Assembly: GCA_963777975.1 (NCBI GenBank)
Contig: CAVZSO010000004.1
Span: 41,520-105,519, forward strand
DNA: 64,000 nt
Source of the DNA: CSP1-4 sp963777975
Lineage (GTDB): Bacteria > Chloroflexota > Limnocylindria > Limnocylindrales > CSP1-4
Reading direction: 5' to 3'
The position numbers and the translations under genes were made by a program. This document shows positions 7,673 to 16,376 of this stretch, piece by piece. Below the pieces are notes generated by a model. That model saw only the letters and a program-made list of their open reading frames with translations. It was not told the origin of the DNA and made no database searches. Within the stretch, counting starts at the first letter, position 1; each line of letters begins with the position of its first letter.

Positions 7673-8373
7673 CCTGTGCGTACGGGCGAGCCGTCCGGTT
7701 CACTCCGTGCTGGCGTGAGCAGATCGGCAAGCGCTTGGCTGACGTCGTCGACCAGCTGCTCGAGCGATCGAGCGGCGTCAACGATCCTCCAGCGGTCAGG
7801 GTCCTCGGCGGCCATCGCCAGGTAGCCCGACCGCACGCGCTCGTGGAACGCCCGGTCATGGCGACGGTCGTCTTCGAAGCGCGTCTGCTGGTCGCCCGGA
7901 CCGTGGCGACGACGCTCGAGGCCGACCGTGACCGGAACGTCGAAGAGGATCGTTCGATCCGGCACCAGGCCGCCAGTCGACACCGCCGCCAGGGCGCGTA
8001 GTGCGTCGAGTCGGACCCCGCTGCCATAGCCCTGGTAGGCGAGCGTCGAGTCGGCATACCTGTCGCAGATCACGAACTCACCACGTTCCAGCGCGGGTCG
8101 GATGATCGTGGCCACGAGCTGGGCCCGCGCGGCGTTGAAGAGCAGCGCGTCGGCGGCGCCGGAGTGCTGCATGTCGGTGTCCATGAGGATCGCCCGGATC
8201 GCCTCTCCGAGAGGCGTGCCGCCGGGCTCGCGAACCGCGGTCAGGGTGATGCCGCGCGCGGCGAACACTTCGGCAACGGCCGTCGAGACGGCGCTCTTGC
8301 CGGCGCCATCGGGTCCCTCGAAGGTCACGAATCGACCGGCCACCGCGGCTTCGGATCGTTCGATCGGGCGCAT
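7669..8373 (-). CDS. tmk: Thymidylate kinase
   Basis: Phosphorylates dTMP to dTDP. The 234-residue protein has the P-loop FEGPDGAGKS near residue 18, the DR(Y/H) motif in VICDRYADSTLAYQGYG, and an Arg-rich lid (LERRRHGPGDQQTRFE). The usual length is about 205-215; the first 12 residues and the C-terminal tail are extra. ATG at 8373 follows TAGACT by six bases. It leads an unusual operon with a sigma factor and anti-sigma factor, so the sigma pair may be transcribed whenever tmk is. Confidence 0.93.
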   Translation of the reverse strand: MRPIERSEAAVAGRFVTFEGPDGAGKSAVSTAVAEVFAARGITLTAVREPGGTPLGEAIRAILMDTDMQHSGAADALLFNAARAQLVATIIRPALERGEFVICDRYADSTLAYQGYGSGVRLDALRALAAVSTGGLVPDRTILFDVPVTVGLERRRHGPGDQQTRFEDDRRHDRAFHERVRSGYLAMAAEDPDRWRIVDAARSLEQLVDDVSQALADLLTPARSEPDGSPVRTG

Positions 8374-8379
8374 CGGCGA

Positions 8380-8385
8380 AGTCTA
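8380..8385 (-). promoter_or_regulatory. -10 hexamer TAGACT of tmk, leaderless
   Basis: TAGACT (minus strand) ends six bases before the ATG at 8373. CTTGAT lies 16 bases upstream of the hexamer and could serve as a -35 box. Confidence 0.55.
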
Positions 8386-8458
8386 CCCGCCACTCACAGC
8401 CATCAAGCACCGATCGGGGCGCGCCGTGGCTGGCGCGTGGCTCGAAGGCCTGGGCGGC

Positions 8459-10201
8459 TCAGAACGGCAGTGCGCTCAGCGACTGGCTGACCAGGAGCAA
8501 GCCGAAGCCCAGGACGAGGGTCGCGGCGGCCAACGAGGTCACCAGGCCGAGCCGCCCGTCGGCGGCCATCGACGGCAGCCGATCAGCGAGGCTCCGCGCG
8601 CGGACCAGGACCAGGCCGATGACACCCAGGACGCACGCCATACCAAGACCGAAGGCGATCACCAGTCCGAGCCCGAGCAACGGCCGACCGGCGGCGACGG
8701 CCGCCAGGAGCAAGAGGATGGCCGAGGCGGATGGAACCAGGCCGCCAGCCAGCCCGAGGGTCACGATGCCACGCCAGCGGATCGGCCCATCCGTCCTCGC
8801 CGGCGGCAGATGGCTGTGGCGAACGCCTCCGTGGCTGTGTTCGGCCGGCTCTTCGGTGTCGGCATGGTGGTGCGTCTCGGCTGCCGAACGCGCCTGGACA
8901 TGATCGTGCGCATCGGCGTGGACGTGGTCGTGGACGTCACCGAGGCCGGGCCCGTGCGCTCGCGCGTGCGCGCGACGTGAACTGAGGCGTCGCCACACGT
9001 CGAAGAGCAGCCAGGCGCCGATGCCGGTCACGAGGATGGCCGAGACTGCACTCAGGACTGGGAAGAGTCGCTCGGGGGGCAGGATGCTCGAGGCGGCCAG
9101 CACGAGCATCGCCAGCACGAGGACGCCGATCGTATGCGAGGTCGCGACGGTCGCACCGAGCCCGATGGCCTGTCGCGTATCGCCGCGCGTCCCGACGAGG
9201 TAGGCGGCCATGATCGTCTTGCCGTGGCCGGGGGTGAGGGCATGGAGGGCTCCCAGGCCGACCGCGACGATGAGCCCGAGGGTAAGCAACCCTGGGCTAA
9301 GGGCATCGCTGTGGAGCAGGGTCGTCAGCGCTGCCGGGAGCTCCGACACGCCACCCGGCACGGAGGCCGACGGCGAAGACATGGAGGCCGGGCTGACGGG
9401 CCGCGGCGCGCCGCTCGTCGATGCTGTCGAGCCGCTCGCCGCCGTCGCCAACGGGCTGGCATCACCCACGACCAACGGCGGCAGGCGTGGTCCTCCGGGT
9501 GCCGAGGTGAAGCTGACCTCGGACCGGTCGAGCGGCTGGGCCAGGAGGTCGGTCGGGTAGTGGGTCAGGCGCCCCGAGATGTCCTGCGACGTGACGTCGC
9601 CGCCGTCGATGGTGACCCCGTCGCCCTCGACCGCGATCTCGCGCCAGCCGATGCGCTCGGCGTACGTGCCGTCGTGGAAGGTGATCGCGAGATGCGTCGC
9701 GGCAGCCGCTGGAACGGTGGCAACGTACGTGCAGACGAGGCGCAGGGTCGGCAGGCCGCCCTGACCGGGCGGCAGGCTGGCGCCCGCAGCGCTCAGCGCC
9801 AGAGGGAGCCGCGCGCCATCGACAGTCAGCATCAGACCGGAAACGAGCTGCCGACAATCACCAGCGGCGAAGGCGGTCGGGCCGGCCGGGCCGAAGTCGC
9901 CGCCGGTCGGCTGCAGGGCCTGGAGGGCCGGGATCTCGGCCAGGTCGAAGACCTGGTCGACGACGATCCGTTCGGGTGAGACGCGGATGCCCGAGTAGTG
10001 GTTGATGGTGAAGTTGCCCAAAGGGTGGGCGAGCGCGGCCGCGGGCACGGCCAGCGCCAGGAGGAGGCCGGCCAGGAGCGCCAGGCGAGGTCGCGGGCGT
10101 CGGGGATGCATCGCATCTTGATGCGCATGGCGGCCCGCTTTGGATGCATCGTCAGCCAAGCGCCTGGTCTGGGAGGTTCGCAGGGCCCAGGGCCGTTTCA
10201 T
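8459..10201 (-). CDS. NicO-type nickel/cobalt permease with a large exported N-terminal domain
   Basis: A 580-residue membrane protein. A signal-type segment (LALLAGLLLALAVPAAALAH) precedes an exported domain starting HPLGNFTINHYSGIRVSPER. The C-terminal half has about six helices with the NicO/RcnA signature LTPGHGKTIMAAYLVG, and a His-rich loop (HDHVHADAHDHV, THHHAD, HSHGG) of metal-binding type. It probably exports or imports Ni, Co or a related metal. ATG at 10201 overlaps the TPR stop codon (ATGA), suggesting translational coupling; ATG at 10111 would give a cleaner signal peptide. It is the last gene of a DUF4331-TPR-NicO row. Confidence 0.78.
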   Translation of the reverse strand: MKRPWALRTSQTRRLADDASKAGRHAHQDAMHPRRPRPRLALLAGLLLALAVPAAALAHPLGNFTINHYSGIRVSPERIVVDQVFDLAEIPALQALQPTGGDFGPAGPTAFAAGDCRQLVSGLMLTVDGARLPLALSAAGASLPPGQGGLPTLRLVCTYVATVPAAAATHLAITFHDGTYAERIGWREIAVEGDGVTIDGGDVTSQDISGRLTHYPTDLLAQPLDRSEVSFTSAPGGPRLPPLVVGDASPLATAASGSTASTSGAPRPVSPASMSSPSASVPGGVSELPAALTTLLHSDALSPGLLTLGLIVAVGLGALHALTPGHGKTIMAAYLVGTRGDTRQAIGLGATVATSHTIGVLVLAMLVLAASSILPPERLFPVLSAVSAILVTGIGAWLLFDVWRRLSSRRAHARAHGPGLGDVHDHVHADAHDHVQARSAAETHHHADTEEPAEHSHGGVRHSHLPPARTDGPIRWRGIVTLGLAGGLVPSASAILLLLAAVAAGRPLLGLGLVIAFGLGMACVLGVIGLVLVRARSLADRLPSMAADGRLGLVTSLAAATLVLGFGLLLVSQSLSALPF

Positions 10202-11625
10202 GGCAGGCCGCCCAGCAACGTCGTCGCGCCGGCGATCTCGCTCGGGGCGAGTGCCGTCGAACGGGCCATGGCGTCGATGAGTCGAGCATGTCCTGCTTCG
10301 GTCTCGCCGGCGGCCACCGCGATGGCACCGGCGTGATAGAGGATCCTCGCGTCGTGGATGCCGGTCGAGAGCGCCGCTTCGGCCTCGATGGCGGCCGGCC
10401 CCACCTGGCCAGAGCGGTACAAGGCCCAGGCCAGGAGGTCGTGCCCATAGGCGTCCGGCCGGTCCCGCAGCGCATCGCGAAGCCGCGCTACGAGCGCCGC
10501 ATCGACGCGCCCGTGATCGAGCGCGAAGAGCGCCAGCTGACGGTCGTAGACGCCGCCACCTGCGGCAGCCAGCTGACCGATGCCGTCGACCGTGGCGAAG
10601 GCGGCCTGCGCTCCGGCATCGTCGCCCACGAGTGCCTTCAGATCGCCCAGCAGGGCCAGCGATTCCGGTGAGGGCACGATGGCCGTCGCGTGCTCGAGCG
10701 CAGCGATGGCGTCGTCGATGTTGCCGGTCGCGGCATCGAGCCGTGCCGCGCTCAGGAGCAGGCGCGTGTCGTCGGGCGCGATGGCCAGGCCGGCCTTGAG
10801 CTCGGCTCGGGCGAGATCGGCGTCACCGGTCAGGCGCGCGAGCTCGGCGAGCTGGTAGTGGTAGAAAGCGGGGTCGTCGATGCGCTCCAGGTGACGCGCG
10901 GCATCACGGGCGTCGGTCGCCAGGCGGATGGCATCGGCATCGTCGCCGACGAGGTAGGCGTGGCGAGCCCGTCGGGCGTCGACCGCCGGTCCGGGAACCA
11001 GAGTGGCCAGCTGCTCGTACTCGGCACCTGCCTTCACGAGGTCGCCCGTCTCGAGCCGCGCGTCGGCATCGATGGCCATCGCCCCGACGTCGCCCGCGGC
11101 GATGGCCAGGACGCGGTCGGCGAGCTCCATGGCGCCCTGGAAGTCGTGCAGGGCGAAACGGACGCCGGCCTTCGCGCGCAGGGCATTGAAGCTCAGGGGG
11201 TCGATGGCCAGCGCCCGGTCGAGGAGGGCATCGGCGCGTCGGAAGCGATCGACATCGGACGTGCGCCGGGCTTCCTGCGCCTCGAGGCCCGCGAGCTGGA
11301 CCATCGAGACGTGATCGGTCGGGTCTCGCTCGACTCGTGCCGTCCAGAAGGCGAGACGGTCGGCGATGGGCAGGCGGCCTGGTTCATCGCTGCCTGCTGC
11401 GACCGGGATGGGTGCCGCGACTGGCACCGTGCCAACGTCACCGGTCGCCGTCACCGGGGGGACCGACACGTCAGTGACATCCACGGCGCCCGACCCGCGG
11501 CCGGACGACAAGGAGGTACCCGTGCCCGGGCTCGTGCGCCCGACGGCCCCGATGAGGTTGCTGCCGACGGCGATGGCCCCGGCGGAGATGAGCAGGATCG
11601 CGGCTCGGCGAAGCATCGGTCTCAC
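10198..11625 (-). CDS. Membrane-anchored TPR-repeat protein
   Basis: A 475-residue protein with one N-terminal helix (LRRAAILLISAGAIAVGSNLIG), a Thr/Ser/Pro-rich linker to about residue 80, and then tandem TPR motifs to the end (for example ADALLDRALAIDPLSFNALR, YHYQLAELARLTGDADLARA, ALEHATAIVPSPESLALLGD). TPRs bind proteins; no catalytic motif is seen. The repeats should face outward. The start is GTG 11625 or ATG 11616; the second lies better behind the AGAGG. It is sandwiched between the DUF4331 gene and the NicO permease, suggesting an assembly or scaffold role for that exported system. Confidence 0.78.
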   Translation of the reverse strand: MRPMLRRAAILLISAGAIAVGSNLIGAVGRTSPGTGTSLSSGRGSGAVDVTDVSVPPVTATGDVGTVPVAAPIPVAAGSDEPGRLPIADRLAFWTARVERDPTDHVSMVQLAGLEAQEARRTSDVDRFRRADALLDRALAIDPLSFNALRAKAGVRFALHDFQGAMELADRVLAIAAGDVGAMAIDADARLETGDLVKAGAEYEQLATLVPGPAVDARRARHAYLVGDDADAIRLATDARDAARHLERIDDPAFYHYQLAELARLTGDADLARAELKAGLAIAPDDTRLLLSAARLDAATGNIDDAIAALEHATAIVPSPESLALLGDLKALVGDDAGAQAAFATVDGIGQLAAAGGGVYDRQLALFALDHGRVDAALVARLRDALRDRPDAYGHDLLAWALYRSGQVGPAAIEAEAALSTGIHDARILYHAGAIAVAAGETEAGHARLIDAMARSTALAPSEIAGATTLLGGLP

Positions 11626-11655
11626 GTCCTCTGCGACTGGTTGATCAGTGGTGAT

Positions 11656-11689
11656 GGCTGGAGGGACGCCTGAGGGCGACCCTCCAGCC
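11656..11689. repeat. Perfect 10 bp inverted repeat between the DUF4331 and TPR genes
   Basis: GGCTGGAGGG at 11656-11665 is mirrored by CCCTCCAGCC at 11680-11689 with a 14-base loop. In the minus-strand transcript it would form a strong hairpin in the gap after DUF4331. No T-run follows, so it may be an mRNA-stabilising or attenuating hairpin rather than a full terminator. Confidence 0.6.
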
Positions 11690-11698
11690 GGGAGCGGC

Positions 11699-12790
11699 CT
11701 AGTGGGCCGGAGCGAGGTACGGGAAGCTGGTCATCAGGGGGACGTCGTTGGCGCCGACGTTGTCGGTCGTCAGGATGGCGTGACCCTCGAGGCCGCCCGT
11801 GACCACGTTGAGCTCGAAGTCGATGACGTCCTCGGCGAGCGTTCGCCCGTTGAGGATGTGACCGGCCTTGTCGCCCGTGAACGACGTGCCGTTGGCCTTG
11901 CCCAGGTCTGCCGTGGTGATGTTGATCACGTCGGGCAGGAGCAGGCCGCGGATCGCGTCGGCCGTCGCCGGCGAGTTGCCGAAGTACTCGAGCACGGCCT
12001 CGAAGGTCGGGCCCCATTTGGTCGGATCGTTGGCCGGAGCGGTCTGGTTGTACCTGTCCTTGTCCGTCGCATCGGTCTTGAAGGGATCGATGAAGACGGT
12101 GTTCAGGCCGGGCTTGCCCATCCGGTCGATGCGCTTGCCGTCACGGCGCGTGGTGGCCCAGAAGTTGGCCTTGGCGCCGATCCAGGAGTCGGGCACCTCG
12201 AGCACGATGGTCGAGATGTTGGTCCCGACGAAGAAGTCGTCGCCGGGCGTATCCGTCAGCCCGGATGCGTCCGTGTAGGTCGAGTCCTTGAGCTGGTTGT
12301 AGCCAGCCAGGTCGAAGAAGAAGGGATCGTCGCGCAGGCCGGCCCAGATGCGGGCGCCGCCGCCAAGGTCGTTGGTACGGCCGGTCTTGCCGGTCCCGAT
12401 GAGCTTGCCGTTGCGGTAGACCCAGAGCGGCTGTCGGCCGTGTGCGTTGACCGGACCGAAACGAACCTTGTAGACGCGGTCCTTCGCGTCGTTCAGGTCC
12501 GCGTCGGGCGTGGCACCACGGCTGAGGTTGAAGCGATAGACGCCCTTCGTGGAGAAGCGGGTGCCGGAGACCACGCCGGCCAACGGGTTGACGTCCATGA
12601 CCAGGACGGTCTTGGCGCTGTTCCGAGCGTCGAAGGCATAGATGTCCGTGATGTCGAGCGGGTGGTCCGTCTCGTTCTTGAGGGCCGGCGCGTCGAGGTG
12701 GTCGGCGGCCGAGGTCAGCAGCGGGGCGGCCCCGAAGGTGAGCACGACGACGGCCGTGCCGACCATCGCGAGCGCCAATGGCTTTCGCAT
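11699..12790 (-). CDS. Exported DUF4331 family protein
   Basis: A 363-residue protein with a signal peptide (MRKPLALAMVGTAVVVLTFG, cleaved around ...TSA) followed by the family hallmark ADHLDAP and DITDIYAFDA. The function of DUF4331 is not established; members are secreted and often occur in rows with TPR and NicO/HupE-type genes, as here. I chose ATG 12790 because it starts the signal peptide and has GAAAGGAAG upstream; the open frame continues to 13096 without a plausible start. The inverted repeat after its stop may set its mRNA level relative to the TPR gene. Confidence 0.85.
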   Translation of the reverse strand: MRKPLALAMVGTAVVVLTFGAAPLLTSAADHLDAPALKNETDHPLDITDIYAFDARNSAKTVLVMDVNPLAGVVSGTRFSTKGVYRFNLSRGATPDADLNDAKDRVYKVRFGPVNAHGRQPLWVYRNGKLIGTGKTGRTNDLGGGARIWAGLRDDPFFFDLAGYNQLKDSTYTDASGLTDTPGDDFFVGTNISTIVLEVPDSWIGAKANFWATTRRDGKRIDRMGKPGLNTVFIDPFKTDATDKDRYNQTAPANDPTKWGPTFEAVLEYFGNSPATADAIRGLLLPDVINITTADLGKANGTSFTGDKAGHILNGRTLAEDVIDFELNVVTGGLEGHAILTTDNVGANDVPLMTSFPYLAPAH

Positions 12791-13034
12791 GGCTGGGAGT
12801 CTTCCTTTCGGGATGTCTACGGCAGCTGGCGGGGCGCGCGTTCGCCATGCCGATGGGCTGGGTGCGCCGGGCGTCGCGAACACCAAGCGTCTGAGCCCTG
12901 ATGCGCGGTGGCACCGCGGATGGATGAATTGACGTCTGTCGTCTGGAGCCGAGTGCGACCTGGGGATCGGTCGGCGTCCTGGCGGCTCGATCGCGGAGGC
13001 AGTCGGCCTCAGCCCGCCTCTGGCCTTTGGGCGC

Positions 13035-15260
13035 CTAGCGCCAGACGCGGACCTGGTCCGGATAGAGACGGACGCGTCGGTATGGCTCACGCCCACGAGA
13101 GCGGGAGACGAGGTTGGCGCGCTCGGCCATCTGGTGCTGCAGCCGACGGATGTAGGCGTTCTGCGGCGACAGCTCGACAGGCTTCGCCGCGCGCATGACC
13201 AGCCCGATGGCCTCCTCCGTCTCGCGCAGCGCGGCTTCGCGCGGGTCGACCTCGACCGAGTAGAGCGACGTCAGGCAGGCCTGCATCTGCAGGATGGTGT
13301 TCGACTTCAGGACGTAGATCGGCTTGGCCAGCTCCTCCGCCTCGCGCAGGGTCGGCGGCTTCTGGCGGTAGGCGCTGCGGAGGGTCATGACGACGTCCGC
13401 CTCCTCGAGGTCTCGGACGACGATGACCGGCAGCTGCAGCTCCCTGATCGCCTGCTCCAACCGTTTGCGGCTGATCCCGAAGCCGACCATGCGGATGGTC
13501 GGCAGTGCGGTGGCATAGCCGTCGGGCGCCGTCGCCCCCAGCGGGTCGTAGAAGGCGCCGTTCTCGTCGGCGACGACGGCCTCTGTCGCGAGGTCGTCAG
13601 CGAGCTCGTCGTCGTCATCGTCATCGTCGATCAGGGGCGCCACCGCCTCGGCGTCCGCGTCGAGCGTCCGGATGGCCTGTCGCGCCGCGTCCCGCCATTC
13701 GCGTTGGCGATCGAGCTCGCGGATGTCACGGGCACGCGGCTCGGGCAGCGGGATGGAGCCGCGCTCGAGGGGTCCTCGGTCGGCGATCTCGCCGGTCATG
13801 AACGGCGCATCAGCCATCAGCGAGGGGTCATAGCCGGCACCAGATCCGCCGTTGTCGAAGCCGCCGGGTTCCGTGTCACGCGCGTCCGGAGGGTTCGCAG
13901 ATCCGCCCCGGCGAGGCCCCTGGGCGCCCTGGCCGGACGAGGTCCTGCCACGCGGCGCCCGCCAACCACCGCCGCTGCCCGCTCGGAAGGGAGCGGGCCG
14001 TCCGCGCTCTCCACCCCGGTAGCCGCTTTCACGCGCATCCGGCCGCCAGCCGGGCTCCACGCGCCAGCCGAGGCCGGCCCCGACGAGGCCGCTGAACCGC
14101 TCCGTCGGACCGAGCGCCGGGTTGGCCGACGGCTTGGGGCGAGCCTGGGTCCGATGCACGCCACCTTCGTCTCGCCAGCGCAGCTCGGGCGCCACCTGAT
14201 CGCCCCGCAGCAGTGCATCGATGGTCTCGGCGACGTCGGCGTGGACGGTCACCCGGTCGCGATCCTGGATCTCGATGATGACGTCGAAGGTCGGTGGCGC
14301 CTTGCGCTCGAGGACGCTCTTCTGGGTCCGCCGACGGCGGGCTTCCTCGTCGCCCAGCGTCACGCTCTGGATGCCGCCGATAAGATCGGAGAGCGTCGGG
14401 TTGAGCATCAGGTTGTCGAGGTTGTTGCCGTGGGCGGTGCCGATCAGCTGGACGCCGCGCTCGGCGATGGTCCGCGCCGCGGCGGCCTCGAGCTCGGTGC
14501 CGATCTCGTCGATGACGATGACCTCGGGCATGTGGTTCTCGACGGCCTCGATCATCACGTGGTGCTGGAGGGCGGGCGTGGGAACCTGCATGCGCCGCGC
14601 GCGCCCGATGCCCGGGTGCGGGATGTCGCCGTCGCCGGCGATCTCGTTCGAGGTGTCGACCACGACCACGCGCTTGTCCATGTCGTCGGCCAGGACGCGA
14701 GCCGCCTCACGGAGCATGGTCGTCTTGCCGATGCCTGGCCGGCCCATGATCAGGATCGACTTCCCGCTCTCGACGAAGTCGTCGATGATCTCGATGGTCC
14801 CGAAGACCGCCCGGCCGATGCGGCAGGTCAGACCCACGATCTTGCCGCTTCGATTGCGGATGGCGCTGATGCGATGGAGGGTGCGCTCGATGCCGGCGCG
14901 GTTGTCGTCGCCGAAGGTTCCGATGTGGTCGACGACCGACTGCAGGTCGGCCTCGACGATCTCGCGATCGAGCAACACGGCCTCGCCGCCACCCCCGAAA
15001 CGCGCCTCCGGACGGCGGCCGAGGTCCATCACGACCTCGATCAGGTCGCGCTCCGGCGGCAATGCGTGCAGGGCAGCGACGATCTCCGCGGGCAGCGCGG
15101 CGAGCAGGGCGTCGAGGTCGTCGGTCATCTCACGGGGCTCGGGGCTGGGCACGGCGGCTCCTTCCTCGCGCAACGTCGGTTCGGGGCTCGGATCGGGGAT
15201 CGGTTCCGTCACGGGTTCGGACATCTCGTCGGGCATGGCATCGGGCGCGGGCTTGGTCAT
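13035..15260 (-). CDS. R3H-domain AAA ATPase (Ycf45 / SpoIIIAA-like)
   Basis: A 741-residue protein. After an acidic, Pro-rich leader of 45 residues comes a SpoIIIAA/Ycf45-type ATPase: LHRISAIRNRSGKIVGLTCRIGRA, Walker A GRPGIGKTT at 173-181, Walker B EVIVIDEIG at 246-254, and IGTAHGNNLDNLMLNPTLSDL. The middle (about 400-560) is low-complexity, rich in Arg, Gly and Asp. The C-terminus ends in an R3H single-strand nucleic-acid-binding domain (SPQNAYIRRLQHQMAE, ...SRGREPYRRVRLYP). It likely couples ATP hydrolysis to nucleic acid binding; the process is unknown. ATG 15260 overlaps the preceding GNAT stop (ATGA). Confidence 0.85.
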   Translation of the reverse strand: MTKPAPDAMPDEMSEPVTEPIPDPSPEPTLREEGAAVPSPEPREMTDDLDALLAALPAEIVAALHALPPERDLIEVVMDLGRRPEARFGGGGEAVLLDREIVEADLQSVVDHIGTFGDDNRAGIERTLHRISAIRNRSGKIVGLTCRIGRAVFGTIEIIDDFVESGKSILIMGRPGIGKTTMLREAARVLADDMDKRVVVVDTSNEIAGDGDIPHPGIGRARRMQVPTPALQHHVMIEAVENHMPEVIVIDEIGTELEAAAARTIAERGVQLIGTAHGNNLDNLMLNPTLSDLIGGIQSVTLGDEEARRRRTQKSVLERKAPPTFDVIIEIQDRDRVTVHADVAETIDALLRGDQVAPELRWRDEGGVHRTQARPKPSANPALGPTERFSGLVGAGLGWRVEPGWRPDARESGYRGGERGRPAPFRAGSGGGWRAPRGRTSSGQGAQGPRRGGSANPPDARDTEPGGFDNGGSGAGYDPSLMADAPFMTGEIADRGPLERGSIPLPEPRARDIRELDRQREWRDAARQAIRTLDADAEAVAPLIDDDDDDDELADDLATEAVVADENGAFYDPLGATAPDGYATALPTIRMVGFGISRKRLEQAIRELQLPVIVVRDLEEADVVMTLRSAYRQKPPTLREAEELAKPIYVLKSNTILQMQACLTSLYSVEVDPREAALRETEEAIGLVMRAAKPVELSPQNAYIRRLQHQMAERANLVSRSRGREPYRRVRLYPDQVRVWR

Positions 15261-16348
15261 CGGACGGCCGGCACCATGGCCGGCTCGGCGACCCGCACCA
15301 GGGTCTCCTTCATCAACAGGGTCACGGTGGCGATGCGTTCGAAGCCGGCGTCCTCCAGCCGCCCATCGATCGGCGCCTCGTAGGTTCGCACGGGCGAGAC
15401 GACCCCGTGGTCGTGGCCATGAGCGCGACCGCCGCTCCGGTGGACGGCGGCCTGTTCGGCGATCTGGCCGAGGCCGAAACGGACCATGTCGGTCGTGTCG
15501 AAGCCCGGCCGCGCGACGATCCGCAGGTAGTGCGGCTGAGCCTCCTTGGAGACGCCGACCTGCACGAAGGCGGCGAAGGGCGTGTCGGGGCCCGGCGCCC
15601 CGGCCGGATCCTCCTGGACGAAGGCGCTCACGTCGGCGAAGCGCAGGATGGGCGTCAGGCTGCTGCGCGGGATGCGCCATTGCGAGCCCTGGCGCTCCCA
15701 GTCGGGGAGCCGGTAGCTCTCCAGGCGTGCCACCGGCTGCGGCGTCGCCGCGGCATACAGCTGACTGAGCCGCACCGCGTCGAGGGGCAGCGTTGCCCTG
15801 ATGCCGAGGGAAGCTGCATCGGCCTCCGCCATCGGCTCCGGCAGACCGGTCTCGAGCGGCCGGAAGTAGAGCCACTCCTCGCCGTAGCGCGCGAAGCCGT
15901 GTTGCATGAAGAGCTCGACGTTGCCACCGACGTCGGCGCAGGCCACGTGGAAGCGGTTCGCGCCGCGTTTGGAGCCGTCGCGGAGGAGGTGCTGGACCAG
16001 CCGGTAGCGGATGTCGCCGGCATCGCCCTGTCCGATGGCATCGAGCTCCACGATGGTCCATTCATCGCGATGGCCGTCCCGTTCCACGCGCAGCAGGCCG
16101 GCCAGGTGCCGATCCTCCTCGAAGACGTACAGCTGGTCGTGCGGCAGGAAGGCGCCGAGCGGCATCCGGAAGAGGCTGAAGACGCTGACCGAGCTGCCCG
16201 ATAGGGGCAGGCCGAGCGACTGGACCGATGCGTCTTCGGGGGCATCGCCCTGCGACAGCCGCGACAGGTCGCCGAGGGCGGCCAGGTCGGTCAGGCGAGC
16301 GGCGCGGACTTTCCCCGGGCGCGCGCCGCGTGGCGAGCGCCCGGTCAT
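15257..16348 (-). CDS. GNAT-fold protein of unknown substrate
   Basis: A 363-residue protein whose first 150 residues look like a GNAT acetyltransferase: VRAARLTDLAALGDLSRLSQ, then RHLAGLLRVERDGHRDEWTIVELDAIGQG and RLVQHLLRDGSKRGANRFHVACADVGGN. The classical acetyl-CoA loop R/Q-x-x-G-x-A is not obvious, and the C-terminal half (LRFADVSAFVQED...FAAFVQVGVSKEAQPHYLRIV) resembles a second, degenerate GNAT domain. Catalytic activity is therefore uncertain. It is coupled by a four-base overlap to the R3H ATPase gene, suggesting that the two proteins act together. Confidence 0.65.
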   Translation of the reverse strand: MTGRSPRGARPGKVRAARLTDLAALGDLSRLSQGDAPEDASVQSLGLPLSGSSVSVFSLFRMPLGAFLPHDQLYVFEEDRHLAGLLRVERDGHRDEWTIVELDAIGQGDAGDIRYRLVQHLLRDGSKRGANRFHVACADVGGNVELFMQHGFARYGEEWLYFRPLETGLPEPMAEADAASLGIRATLPLDAVRLSQLYAAATPQPVARLESYRLPDWERQGSQWRIPRSSLTPILRFADVSAFVQEDPAGAPGPDTPFAAFVQVGVSKEAQPHYLRIVARPGFDTTDMVRFGLGQIAEQAAVHRSGGRAHGHDHGVVSPVRTYEAPIDGRLEDAGFERIATVTLLMKETLVRVAEPAMVPAVR

Positions 16349-16376
16349 CGGCTGACTCGTGGCATCGCTGGCGCGG

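Noticed and set aside
11656..11689. Rho-independent terminator after DUF4331
   Set aside because: The hairpin is perfect but no T-run follows on the minus strand, so I list it only as an inverted repeat.
13035..16061. Start of the R3H ATPase at 16061, giving 1008 residues
   Set aside because: Everything upstream of 15260 in that frame is the out-of-frame GNAT gene; the ATGA overlap at 15257-15260 gives the natural start.
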